Below the pieces are notes generated by a model. The model worked only from the letters and a program-made list of their open reading frames with translations. It had not been told where the DNA came from and did not search any database. Shown here in pieces: positions 1 through 7,796 of a stretch of 64,000 bases of DNA. How positions within the stretch are numbered: the stretch's first letter is position 1; every line of letters starts with the position of its first letter. The DNA is from Streptomyces rhizoryzae (GTDB taxonomy: Bacteria; Actinomycetota; Actinomycetes; Streptomycetales; Streptomycetaceae): NCBI RefSeq assembly GCF_023155275.1, contig NZ_JALMUV010000027.1, forward strand, positions 1-64,000. Reading direction: 5' to 3'. The position numbers and the translations under genes are program-made.

Positions 1-82
1 CCCGCCCGTAGCGCACCCCACCACCCCGGCACGACTCGGCGCCGCTACTGCGTCGCTGGTCTCTGCCGGTGCGCGGCCCTGT

Positions 83-1297
83 TCACGCGCTCCCTGCTCC
101 CCACCCCGCAGCGCCCTTCGGCCTGCTCAGCACCTCCCTGTTTTCGCCCTCCTTCTTCCGAGCCACCGGCCCCTCACCGTGCGGCTCCCGCTGCTGTCCG
201 GAACGCCGTCTACGGCTGGTCCGGCGAAAGGCCCACCCCGCGCCCCCGGCCCCGCCCCGGAGCCGGCCGATGGCCCAGAGCGCGGTGCAGCCGAGGGCGA
301 GTGCGCCGGTGAGTGTCGCCCCGTTGACGTCCGTCGGCGCCTCCGTGCCCCGGTGAGCCGCAGGTGTCGGCCGCTCACGAGCTGGCCGTTCGGGTCCAGG
401 TTCCGGGGCGGCCTTGGGCTCAGGGATGCCGAAGACCGGGAGGAGCCGCGAGGGGCCGTTACCCAGTGCGGCCGGGGGTAGCAGCGAGAGCGGATCCAGG
501 TACGTCGTACCGCGGCGCAGGCCCCAGTGGAGGCACGGGGCGCGGCAGTGGTACGGGCCGCCTTCCAGCACAGCGACCGGTTGGCCAGCGGTGACCTGCT
601 GGCCCTTGCGTACGGTGGCGCGGACCGGTTCGTACGTGGTGTGCAGGGGCGGCCGGCCCGAGCCGGTGATCTCCAGGGTGAGGACGCCGCGGCCGGCTAC
701 CGTTCCGGCGAATGTGATCCGTCCTGGTGCGGCGGCCTTGACGATCGCGCCGTCGGAGGACGCCAGGTCCACGCCGCGGTGGCCTGCGGCCCAGGGGGCT
801 GGGGGCGGTTCCCAGCCGCGTAACACCGTGGGGCGTATCCCGGCGGGGCCGTCCACCGGCCAGGAGCGGTCGCTTCCCGGATCCGCCGTCCCGGCGGTCA
901 TCGCCACCTCGGCCCATGGAGCAGCCGTCCCGTTCCTGGGCCCCGCGGTACCGGTCCCGGGCGAGGCCGTGCCCGCCATCCCCGATACGCACGCGACCAG
1001 CACCGAGCAGGCCACCAGCCGGGGCCGCAACCTGTGCCGGCAACGGCTCCAAGAGCGCAGAGCCCCGGCGGACCTCGACCCCGACCCCGGCCCCGGGCCC
1101 GGCCCCGATCCCGGCCCCGGAGCCGACGCAGGACCTGCCCCCGGCACCCCCAGATGCCGCGCCAGCGCCGGTGCGTCCCGTGCCCGGGAAGCGGGCCGGC
1201 GTTCTCGTAGGTGCTGGTGGAGGCGCGGTCGGGGGGCGCCGAGGGGGCGCCGGTGCTGGGGGTGGTGGTGTCGTCGCGGGCTGTGGTGTCGTCGCAT
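83..1297 (-). CDS. LytM/M23-domain protein with degenerate active site
   Basis: The M23 (LytM) fold is recognisable at about residues 160-275: an HRGVDLAS segment supplies the H-x3-D zinc ligands, followed by the beta-rich core and CLHWGLRRG near residue 257. In catalytic M23 endopeptidases the later motifs read YxHx and HxH; here they read TYEPV and CLH, so two histidines that normally assist catalysis are absent while the zinc ligands remain. It may bind peptidoglycan or regulate another hydrolase rather than cut. A hydrophobic segment (about residues 93-106) could be a signal peptide, and a second (about 330-345) a C-terminal anchor. The start is uncertain: the first ~90 residues are low-complexity Pro/Gly/Arg with no clear ribosome site, so the real start may lie near 1030. 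It diverges from rpsB, a common arrangement in Streptomyces. Confidence 0.75.
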   Translation of the reverse strand: MRRHHSPRRHHHPQHRRPLGAPRPRLHQHLRERRPASRARDAPALARHLGVPGAGPASAPGPGSGPGPGPGSGSRSAGALRSWSRCRHRLRPRLVACSVLVACVSGMAGTASPGTGTAGPRNGTAAPWAEVAMTAGTADPGSDRSWPVDGPAGIRPTVLRGWEPPPAPWAAGHRGVDLASSDGAIVKAAAPGRITFAGTVAGRGVLTLEITGSGRPPLHTTYEPVRATVRKGQQVTAGQPVAVLEGGPYHCRAPCLHWGLRRGTTYLDPLSLLPPAALGNGPSRLLPVFGIPEPKAAPEPGPERPARERPTPAAHRGTEAPTDVNGATLTGALALGCTALWAIGRLRGGAGGAGWAFRRTSRRRRSGQQREPHGEGPVARKKEGENREVLSRPKGAAGWGAGSA

Positions 1298-1635
1298 GCA
1301 TCGACCATGGCGGATCTCCGGCGGGCGCGGGGATCTTGGTCAAAAGCTGTGGAGGACGGGCGTCTTGTGGATAACGGCGTCACTCGTGAAGGCGCGAAAT
1401 GGTGCGTGTCGCCCGGTGCATCGCCCGTCCCGTACACTTCTGATGGCGATCCGGGTCACCGGGTCGACTTCGCACGCCCCGCCACCAGTGCAGCAGTCCC
1501 GTTCGGGCAGCACGTCGGCCGCGCTCCTCGGTCCTCGGAAGGTTCCACCCGGTGCCTCCCCTGGCAGGCGCGTCGGGGCGTCAGGCATCACGGCCGGCCG
1601 GCCGTGGTGGAACCGAGAACACAAGGAGTACGGCC
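1298..1635 (+). promoter_or_regulatory. rpsB promoter and leader region
   Basis: A 338-base gene-free stretch between the divergent LytM-like gene and rpsB. TACACT at 1433-1438 is an acceptable -10 hexamer for an rpsB promoter, but I see no convincing -35 upstream. The leader contains a perfect 18-base palindrome at 1589-1606, only 30 bases before the start codon, which would form a hairpin in the mRNA just upstream of the AAGGAG ribosome site at 1623-1628. Confidence 0.4.
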
Positions 1636-2502
1636 ATGGCCGTCGTCACGATGCGGGAGCTGCTGGAGAGCGGCGTCCACTTCGGGCACCAGACCCGCCG
1701 CTGGAACCCGAAGATGAAGCGTTTCATCTTCACCGAGCGCAACGGCATCTACATCATCGACCTGCTCCAGTCGCTGTCGTACATCGACCGCGCCTACGAG
1801 TTCGTCAAGGAGACCGTCGCCCACGGCGGCTCGGTCATGTTCGTCGGCACGAAGAAGCAGGCCCAGGAGGCCATTGCCGAGCAGGCGACCCGCGTGGGCA
1901 TGCCCTACGTGAACCAGCGCTGGCTCGGCGGCATGCTGACCAACTTCTCGACCGTCTACAAGCGCCTGCAGCGCCTGAAGGAGCTCGAGCAGATCGACTT
2001 CGAGGACGTGGCCGCCTCCGGCCTCACCAAGAAGGAGCTCCTGGTCCTCTCCCGCGAGAAGGCCAAGCTGGAGAAGACCCTCGGTGGTATCCGCGAGATG
2101 CAGAAGGTGCCCAGCGCCGTCTGGATCGTGGACACCAAGAAGGAGCACATCGCCGTCGGTGAGGCGCGCAAGCTCAACATCCCGGTCGTCGCGATCCTCG
2201 ACACCAACTGCGACCCGGACGAGGTCGACTACAAGATCCCGGGCAACGACGACGCGATCCGCTCCGTCACCCTGCTCACCCGCGTCATCGCCGACGCCGT
2301 CGCCGAGGGCCTGATCGCCCGCTCCGGTGCCGCCACCGGCGACCAGAAGCCCGGCGACAAGGCTGCCGCCGAGCCGCTGGCCGAGTGGGAGCGCGACCTG
2401 CTCGAAGGCGACAAGAAGGCCGACGACGAGTCCGCCAAGGCCGAGGCCCCGGCTGCCGAGGCCCCGGCTGCCGAGGCCGAGAAGCCGGCCGAGCAGGGCT
2501 GA
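1636..2502 (+). CDS. rpsB: 30S ribosomal protein S2
   Basis: Ribosomal protein uS2, a structural part of the small subunit that joins late in assembly and binds near S1 and the 16S central domain. The 288-residue product begins MAVVTMRELLESGVHFGHQ, and carries the family signatures HFGHQTRRWNPKM near the N-terminus and the QRWLGGMLTNF block near residue 98. ATG 1636 is preceded by AAGGAG at 1623-1628. The C-terminal ~45 residues are an acidic Ala/Glu/Pro tail with a repeated EAPAA unit, typical of actinobacterial S2. It heads the rpsB-tsf unit, with a hairpin in the gap before tsf. Confidence 0.98.
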   Translation: MAVVTMRELLESGVHFGHQTRRWNPKMKRFIFTERNGIYIIDLLQSLSYIDRAYEFVKETVAHGGSVMFVGTKKQAQEAIAEQATRVGMPYVNQRWLGGMLTNFSTVYKRLQRLKELEQIDFEDVAASGLTKKELLVLSREKAKLEKTLGGIREMQKVPSAVWIVDTKKEHIAVGEARKLNIPVVAILDTNCDPDEVDYKIPGNDDAIRSVTLLTRVIADAVAEGLIARSGAATGDQKPGDKAAAEPLAEWERDLLEGDKKADDESAKAEAPAAEAPAAEAEKPAEQG

Positions 2503-2519
2503 CCTCAAGACCGGTTGGT

Positions 2520-2559
2520 GACGGCGGGGGAAGGTGCCACAAGCGCCGCCCCCGCCGTC
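2520..2559 (+). terminator. hairpin between rpsB and tsf
   Basis: Perfect 11-bp arms at 2520-2530 and 2549-2559 around an 18-base loop, followed by a T-richer run (ATCTTTCGACTTTCG). It can act as a partial terminator, lowering tsf relative to rpsB, as is usual for this gene pair; function inferred from structure only. Confidence 0.6.
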
Positions 2560-2609
2560 CACCCGTAGATCTTTCGACTTTCGCGATTCCGAGAAGAGAT
2601 TCACAGACC

Positions 2610-3446
2610 ATGGCGAACTACACCGCCGCTGACGTCAAGAAGCTCCGCGAGCTCACCGGCGCCGGCATGATGGACTGCAAGAAGGCCCTGGAAGAGGCCG
2701 AGGGCAACGTCGAGAAGGCCGTCGAGGTCCTGCGCGTCAAGGGTCAGAAGGGCGTCGCCAAGCGCGAGGGCCGCTCGGCCGAGAACGGCGCGGTCGTTTC
2801 GGTGATCGCCGACGACAACACCTCTGGCCTGATCCTCGAGCTGAAGTGCGAGACCGACTTCGTCGCCAAGGGCGAGAAGTTCCTCTCCGTCGCCAACGCC
2901 CTGGCCGCGCACGTCGCCAAGACCAACCCGGCCGACATCGAGGCCCTGCTCGCCTCCGAGATCGAGGCCGGCAAGACCGTTCAGGCGTACGTCGACGAGG
3001 CCAACGCCAACCTCGGTGAGAAGATCGTCCTGGACCGCTTCGCGCAGTTCTCCGACGGTTACGTGACGGTGTACATGCACCGCACGATGCCCGACCTGCC
3101 GCCGCAGATCGGTGTCCTCGTCGAGCTCGACAAGGACAACGCCGAGGTCGCCAAGGGCATCGCGCAGCACATCGCCGCGTTCGCCCCGAAGTACCTCTCC
3201 AAGGAGGACGTGCCGGCCGAGGTCGTCGAGGCCGAGCGTCGCGTCGCCGAGGAGACCACCCGCGCCGAGGGCAAGCCCGAGGCCGCTCTGCCGAAGATCG
3301 TCGAGGGCCGCCTCAACGGCTTCTTCAAGGACGCGACGCTGCTCGGCCAGCCGTACGCGCTCGACAACAAGAAGTCGGTCGAGAAGGTCCTCCAGGAGGC
3401 CGGTGTCACCCTGAAGCGCTTCGCGCGTATCAAGGTCGGCATCTGA
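2610..3446 (+). CDS. tsf: elongation factor Ts
   Basis: EF-Ts, the guanine nucleotide exchange factor that regenerates EF-Tu-GTP during translation elongation. The 278-residue protein has the N-terminal UBA-like module with VKKLRELTGAGMMDCKKAL (about residues 9-27) and the two core domains with the conserved CETDFVAKGEKF segment near residue 81. ATG 2610 is supported by this family N-terminus (MANYTAADVK); the ribosome site GAGAAGAGA is modest. It follows rpsB after 107 bases that contain an attenuator-like hairpin, and is separated from pyrH by a very stable hairpin. Confidence 0.98.
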   Translation: MANYTAADVKKLRELTGAGMMDCKKALEEAEGNVEKAVEVLRVKGQKGVAKREGRSAENGAVVSVIADDNTSGLILELKCETDFVAKGEKFLSVANALAAHVAKTNPADIEALLASEIEAGKTVQAYVDEANANLGEKIVLDRFAQFSDGYVTVYMHRTMPDLPPQIGVLVELDKDNAEVAKGIAQHIAAFAPKYLSKEDVPAEVVEAERRVAEETTRAEGKPEAALPKIVEGRLNGFFKDATLLGQPYALDNKKSVEKVLQEAGVTLKRFARIKVGI

Positions 3447-3533
3447 GCCTGCCGCGAGGCAGCGAATGACCTGCGGCCCCGCTAGGGTCGTACGCAGTCG
3501 GCCGCTCAACGGCCGGCCGCAGATGTGACGAGG

Positions 3534-3579
3534 AGGCCATTGCCGGACAGGGATCTGACCAGACCCACGGCAATGGCCT
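3534..3579 (+). terminator. strong hairpin between tsf and pyrH
   Basis: Perfect 12-bp arms (3534-3545 and 3568-3579). The 22-base loop itself folds: GGGATCTG pairs with CAGACCC with one bulged A, so nearly the whole 46 bases form a single long stem. It is followed by TCTTCGT. This reads as a terminator of the rpsB-tsf transcript and means pyrH probably has its own promoter or depends on read-through. Confidence 0.75.
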
Positions 3580-3606
3580 TCTTCGTATGTGCACGAGGAG
3601 AGCTCA

Positions 3607-4374
3607 ATGAATCACGGTGCCGACGGCGCGGACACACACAAAGCCGGTAAAGGCGGCAGGCGCTTCCTTCTGAAGCTGTCGGGTGAGGCATTCGCCGGTG
3701 GCGGCGGACTGGGTGTCGACCCCGATGTCGTGCACGCGATCGCCCGCGAGATCGGCGCGGTGGTCCGGGAAGGCTATGAGATCGCCGTCGTGATCGGCGG
3801 CGGCAATTTCTTCCGCGGTGCAGAGCTCCAGCAGCGCGGCATGGACCGGGCACGCTCCGACTACATGGGCATGCTCGGAACGGTCATGAACTGCCTGGCC
3901 CTCCAGGACTTCCTGGAGAAGGAAGGCATCGACTCCCGCGTCCAGACGGCCATCACCATGGGCCAGGTCGCCGAGCCGTACATCCCGCTGCGCGCGGTGC
4001 GCCACCTGGAGAAGGGCCGGGTCGTCATCTTCGGCGCCGGTATGGGCATGCCGTACTTCTCCACCGACACCACCGCCGCCCAGCGGGCCCTGGAGATCGA
4101 CGCCGAGGCCATGCTGATGGGCAAGAACGGGGTGGACGGCGTCTACGACTCCGACCCCAAGAAGAACCCGGACGCGGTCAAGTTCGACGCCCTCGAATAC
4201 GGCGAGGTCATCACCCGCGACCTGAAGGTCGCCGACGCCACCGCCATCACGCTGTGCCGGGACAACAAGCTTCCGATCCTCGTGTTCGAACTGCTCGCCG
4301 AGGGGAACATCGCGCGTGCGGTGAAGGGTGAGAAGATCGGCACGCTCGTCAGCGATCAGAACACCCGGGCCTGA
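3607..4374 (+). CDS. pyrH: UMP kinase
   Basis: Uridylate kinase of the amino-acid-kinase superfamily, converting UMP to UDP in pyrimidine nucleotide synthesis; bacterial PyrH is a hexamer controlled by UTP and GTP. The 255-residue product shows the phosphate-binding LLKLSGEAF, the GGGNFFRG loop and the C-terminal lobe LMGKNGVDGVYDSDPKK. I chose ATG 3607 because GAGGAG lies at 3595-3600; an in-frame start 18 bases upstream lacks a site. The N-terminus carries about 17 extra hydrophilic residues compared with E. coli PyrH. Next gene frr follows after 175 bases. Confidence 0.97.
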   Translation: MNHGADGADTHKAGKGGRRFLLKLSGEAFAGGGGLGVDPDVVHAIAREIGAVVREGYEIAVVIGGGNFFRGAELQQRGMDRARSDYMGMLGTVMNCLALQDFLEKEGIDSRVQTAITMGQVAEPYIPLRAVRHLEKGRVVIFGAGMGMPYFSTDTTAAQRALEIDAEAMLMGKNGVDGVYDSDPKKNPDAVKFDALEYGEVITRDLKVADATAITLCRDNKLPILVFELLAEGNIARAVKGEKIGTLVSDQNTRA

Positions 4375-4549
4375 CGGCCCCAACTGCCGTGATTCCGTAG
4401 GGGCGTCGGCCCGTACGGGCGGCAACCCCCGGCCGTGGGAAGACCTCGGTACGGGGATGGACAACCGCCTGCCGGTCGGACACCGTGCAGGAGAAGACGC
4501 GCGGCAGGGGCGAGGCTCTGCTTCTTACCGAAAAGACCAGGAGCAAGTG

Positions 4550-5107
4550 GTGATCGAAGAGATCCTCCTCGAAGCCGAGGAGAAGATGGAGAAGGCCGTC
4601 GTGGTCGCCAAGGAGGACTTCGCCGCGATCCGCACCGGGCGTGCGCACCCGGCGATGTTCAACAAGATCGTGGCGGACTACTACGGTGCCATGACGCCCA
4701 TCAACCAGCTGGCGTCGTTCTCGGTCCCGGAACCCCGGATGGCCGTGGTGACCCCGTTCGACAAGAGCGCGCTGCGCAACATCGAGCAGGCGATCCGTGA
4801 CTCGGACCTCGGAGTCAACCCGAGCAACGACGGCAACATCATCCGTGTGACCTTCCCGGAGCTCACCGAGGAGCGCCGCCGCGAGTTCATCAAGGTCGCC
4901 AAGAACAAGGCCGAGGACTCCAAGATCTCGATCCGCAGCGTGCGGCGGAAGGCCAAGGAGGCCCTCGACAAGCTCGTCAAGGACAAGGAGTCCGGCGAGG
5001 ACGAGGTGCGCCGCGCCGAGAAGGAGCTCGACGACGTCACCGCGAAGTACGTCGCGCAGGTGGACGAGCTCCTCAAGCACAAGGAATCCGAGCTCCTAGA
5101 GGTCTGA
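4550..5107 (+). CDS. frr: ribosome recycling factor
   Basis: Ribosome recycling factor, which with EF-G splits the post-termination ribosome. The 185-residue length matches the family exactly. GTG 4550 gives the usual N-terminus (V/M)IEEILLEAEEKMEKAV, with AGGAG at 4539-4543. Family landmarks include AIRTGRAHP near residue 26, the PINQLASFSVPEPR segment, and the C-terminal helix ending ELLKHKESELLEV. Its stop overlaps the start of cdsA (TGATG), so the two genes are translationally coupled. Confidence 0.97.
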   Translation: MIEEILLEAEEKMEKAVVVAKEDFAAIRTGRAHPAMFNKIVADYYGAMTPINQLASFSVPEPRMAVVTPFDKSALRNIEQAIRDSDLGVNPSNDGNIIRVTFPELTEERRREFIKVAKNKAEDSKISIRSVRRKAKEALDKLVKDKESGEDEVRRAEKELDDVTAKYVAQVDELLKHKESELLEV

Positions 5108-6258
5108 TGAACGAGTCATCCTGGGGGACCCCGCCCGGCACCGGCCGCTGGGGACCGCCCGACCACGGACCGGCCGCCTCGCTGCGCGGGGCGGCGCCTC
5201 CCGCCCCGGCGGGTCCCGTGCACGACCGGGGCGGTGCGGCGCAGACTCGGCCCATGCCCATCGTGCCCGAGCCGGGCGGACACCAGGACGACCATCCGGA
5301 CATCCGGAACGACCGGAAAGACCCGGACGACCGGGGGGCTGCTCGGCTGAGCGGCCCCCTGTTCCGCGACGACAGGCCGCAGGAGCCCATGCCCACCTCG
5401 CTCCCCGGGTCCGACAGCGGCCCAGAGAAACCGCAGAAGAAGAGCGCGGGGCGCAATCTGCGCGCCGCGATAGGGGTCGGCGCCGGCCTCGGCGTGGTCA
5501 TCCTCGCGTCGCTCTTCGTCTACAAGCCGGTGTTCATCGGCGTGATAGCGATCGCCGTCGTCGTGGGCCTGTGGGAGCTGACCTCCCGGCTGGCGGAGCG
5601 CAAGGACATCCGGGTGCCGCTGGTCCCGCTCGCGGTCGGCGGCACCGCCATGGTCGTCGCCGGTTATGTGCGCGGCGCCGAAGGGGCCTGGGTGGCGATG
5701 GCGCTCACCGCGCTCGCCGTCCTGGTCTGGCGGATGACCGAGGACCCCCGGAACTATCTGCGGGACGTCACCGCCGCGGTCTTCGCGGCGTTCTACGTGC
5801 CCTTCCTGGCGACGTTCGTGGCGCTGATGCTGGCGGCCGCCGACGACGGGCCGGAGCGGGTGGTGACGTTCCTGCTGCTGACGGTGGTCAGCGACACCGG
5901 GGCCTACGCGGTCGGCTGGCGCTTCGGGAAGAAGAAGCTGGCGCCGCGGATCAGCCCCGGAAAGACCCGCGAGGGGCTGGTCGGCGCGGTGCTCTTCGCC
6001 ATGGTGGCGGGCGCGCTGTGCATGGAGTTCCTGATCAAGGGCGGCGCATGGTGGCAGGGGCTGCTGCTGGGCCTCGCGGTCGCGGCCAGCGCGACCCTCG
6101 GCGACCTCGGCGAATCCATGATCAAGCGGGACCTGGGCATCAAGGACATGGGCACCCTGCTGCCGGGCCACGGCGGCATCATGGACCGGCTGGACTCCCT
6201 CCTGCCGACCGCGCCCGTGGTCTGGCTGCTGTTCGTGATCTTCGTGGGGTCGGGCTGA
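5107..6258 (+). CDS. cdsA: phosphatidate cytidylyltransferase
   Basis: CDP-diglyceride synthase, an integral membrane enzyme that makes CDP-diacylglycerol from phosphatidate and CTP, the branch point for bacterial phospholipids. The 383-residue protein has an N-terminal hydrophilic extension of about 115 residues rich in Pro, Gly and Asp, then about eight membrane segments. The C-terminal CDP-OH signature is clear: SDTGAY, the KTREGLVG block, and GDLGESMIKRDLGIKD followed by PGHGGIMDRLDS. The ATG overlaps the frr stop. A clean terminator follows at 6278-6309. Confidence 0.95.
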   Translation: MNESSWGTPPGTGRWGPPDHGPAASLRGAAPPAPAGPVHDRGGAAQTRPMPIVPEPGGHQDDHPDIRNDRKDPDDRGAARLSGPLFRDDRPQEPMPTSLPGSDSGPEKPQKKSAGRNLRAAIGVGAGLGVVILASLFVYKPVFIGVIAIAVVVGLWELTSRLAERKDIRVPLVPLAVGGTAMVVAGYVRGAEGAWVAMALTALAVLVWRMTEDPRNYLRDVTAAVFAAFYVPFLATFVALMLAAADDGPERVVTFLLLTVVSDTGAYAVGWRFGKKKLAPRISPGKTREGLVGAVLFAMVAGALCMEFLIKGGAWWQGLLLGLAVAASATLGDLGESMIKRDLGIKDMGTLLPGHGGIMDRLDSLLPTAPVVWLLFVIFVGSG

Positions 6259-6277
6259 GCGCCGCCCGTTACCCTTG

Positions 6278-6309
6278 AAGGGCGCGCCGCTCTCTGATGG
6301 CGCGCCCTT
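6278..6309 (+). terminator. terminator after cdsA
   Basis: Perfect 11-bp inverted repeat, 6278-6288 and 6299-6309, with a 10-base loop and a short T run. It lies 20 bases after the cdsA stop and closes the frr-cdsA unit. Confidence 0.8.
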
Positions 6310-6426
6310 TCCGCCCCCGCGACCGCGGGGGTGATCCGTGAGGGCACCAGGCTGCGGCGCCGTCCGCCCCCTGGCTCCGGGCCGGCAGCAGCCGCCCGGC
6401 CTCGTCGTACAGAGGAGTTTCCGCCC

Positions 6427-7539
6427 ATGGCACGCCCGGCCCCGGGAGAACTGACGTTTGTCGCCCCCCGCGGCGCCAAGAAGCCTCCGCGCCACCTCGC
6501 CGACCTCAGCCCGGCCGAGCGCCGCGAGGCGGTGGCCGCGATCGGCGAGAAGCCGTTCCGCGCCAAGCAGCTGTCGCAGCACTACTTCGCCCGCTACGCG
6601 CACGACCCGGCGGAGTGGACCGACATTCCCGCTGCGGCGCGGCAGAAGCTGGCCACGGAGCTGCTCCCGGACCTGATGACGGTGGTGCGGCACATCTCGT
6701 GCGATGACGACACCACCCGCAAGACGCTCTGGCGGCTGCACGACGGCACCCTCGTCGAGTCCGTCCTGATGCGCTACCCGGACCGGGTCACGATGTGCAT
6801 CTCCTCGCAGGCCGGCTGCGGGATGAACTGCCCGTTCTGCGCGACCGGGCAGGCGGGTCTGGACCGGAACCTCTCCACCGCCGAGATCGTGCACCAGATC
6901 GTGGACGGGATGCGGGCGCTGCGCGACGGCGAGGTGCCCGGTGGCCCGGCGCGGCTGTCCAACATCGTCTTCATGGGCATGGGCGAGCCGCTCGCCAACT
7001 ACAACCGGGTGGTCGGCGCCATCCGGCGGCTGACCGACCCCGAGCCGGACGGTGTGGGCCTCTCCCAGCGCGGCATCACCGTCTCCACCGTCGGGCTGGT
7101 GCCGGCGATGCTGCGGTTCGCCGACGAGGGCTTCAAGTGCCGGCTCGCGGTGTCGCTGCACGCGCCCGACGACGAACTGCGCGACACGCTCGTGCCCGTC
7201 AACACCCGCTGGAAGGTCCGCGAGGTGCTGGACGCGGCGTGGGAGTACGCCGAGAAGTCCGGCCGCCGGGTCTCCATCGAGTACGCGCTGATCCGCGACA
7301 TCAACGACCAGGCATGGCGCGGTGACCTGCTGGGACGCCTCCTCAAGGGCAAGCGGGTCCATGTCAACCTCATTCCGCTCAATCCGACGCCGGGTTCCAA
7401 GTGGACCGCCTCGCGGCCCGAGGACGAGCTGGCGTTCGTCCGTGCCATCGAGGCGCACGGGGTGCCCGTCACCGTCCGGGACACCCGCGGCCAGGAGATC
7501 GACGGCGCCTGCGGGCAGCTCGCGGCCTCGGAACGCTGA
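6427..7539 (+). CDS. rlmN: dual-specificity 23S rRNA/tRNA adenine C2-methyltransferase RlmN
   Basis: Radical-SAM methyltransferase that makes m2A2503 in 23S rRNA and, in many bacteria, m2A37 in some tRNAs. The 370-residue protein has the [4Fe-4S] motif C-x3-C-x2-C (CGMNCPFC, about residue 135), the downstream MGMGEPLANY SAM-binding segment, SLHAPDD, and the C-terminal Cys in DGACGQLA that carries the methyl intermediate. ATG 6427 is preceded by AGAGGAG at 6411-6417; an upstream in-frame start has no such site. It is isolated between the cdsA terminator and the thiamine riboswitch. Confidence 0.97.
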   Translation: MARPAPGELTFVAPRGAKKPPRHLADLSPAERREAVAAIGEKPFRAKQLSQHYFARYAHDPAEWTDIPAAARQKLATELLPDLMTVVRHISCDDDTTRKTLWRLHDGTLVESVLMRYPDRVTMCISSQAGCGMNCPFCATGQAGLDRNLSTAEIVHQIVDGMRALRDGEVPGGPARLSNIVFMGMGEPLANYNRVVGAIRRLTDPEPDGVGLSQRGITVSTVGLVPAMLRFADEGFKCRLAVSLHAPDDELRDTLVPVNTRWKVREVLDAAWEYAEKSGRRVSIEYALIRDINDQAWRGDLLGRLLKGKRVHVNLIPLNPTPGSKWTASRPEDELAFVRAIEAHGVPVTVRDTRGQEIDGACGQLAASER

Positions 7540-7577
7540 CCGCCCGCTGGTACGGTGTCGTCGAACAAATGCACATT

Positions 7578-7678
7578 CCGACAGGGGAGCGCCACAGCGC
7601 TGAGAGTGCGGACACGTCGTAGCCCTACGGCGCCCGCAGACCCTTGAACCTCGCCCGGGTCATTCCGGGTAGGAAGTT
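7578..7678 (+). promoter_or_regulatory. TPP (thi-box) riboswitch
   Basis: The thiamine pyrophosphate aptamer consensus is visible: AGGGGAGCGCC near 7583-7593, the CTGAGA core at 7600-7605, then GACCCTTGAACCT at 7639-7651 and the closing CATTCCGGGTAGGAAG at 7661-7676. It sits about 120 bases before a thiamine-type binding protein gene. The SD sequence downstream is buried in a hairpin (7771-7790), pointing to translational control. Confidence 0.93.
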
Positions 7679-7770
7679 CGGTCGTCACTCATGCTGTTGC
7701 GCCCTGCCCACCGTCCGTTGCCGTACGTCACCGATGGCGAACGCAGCGGACACCGGGCGGGGCCGCGTCT

Positions 7771-7790
7771 CTTCCTGGCCAGCCAGGAGG
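7771..7790 (+). promoter_or_regulatory. hairpin occluding the Shine-Dalgarno sequence
   Basis: CTTCCTGG at 7771-7778 pairs with CCAGGAGG at 7783-7790 (8 bp, one G-U, 4-base loop). The right arm is exactly the AGGAGG ribosome site for the GTG start at 7797. This is the expected expression platform of a translation-controlling riboswitch; the switching partner strand was not identified. Confidence 0.6.
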
Positions 7791-7796
7791 AAATCA

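Noticed and set aside
5116..7458. Very long leftward open frame opposite cdsA and rlmN
   Set aside because: Composition is that of a complementary shadow of high-GC genes; no domain, start or ribosome site, and both + strand genes are unambiguous.
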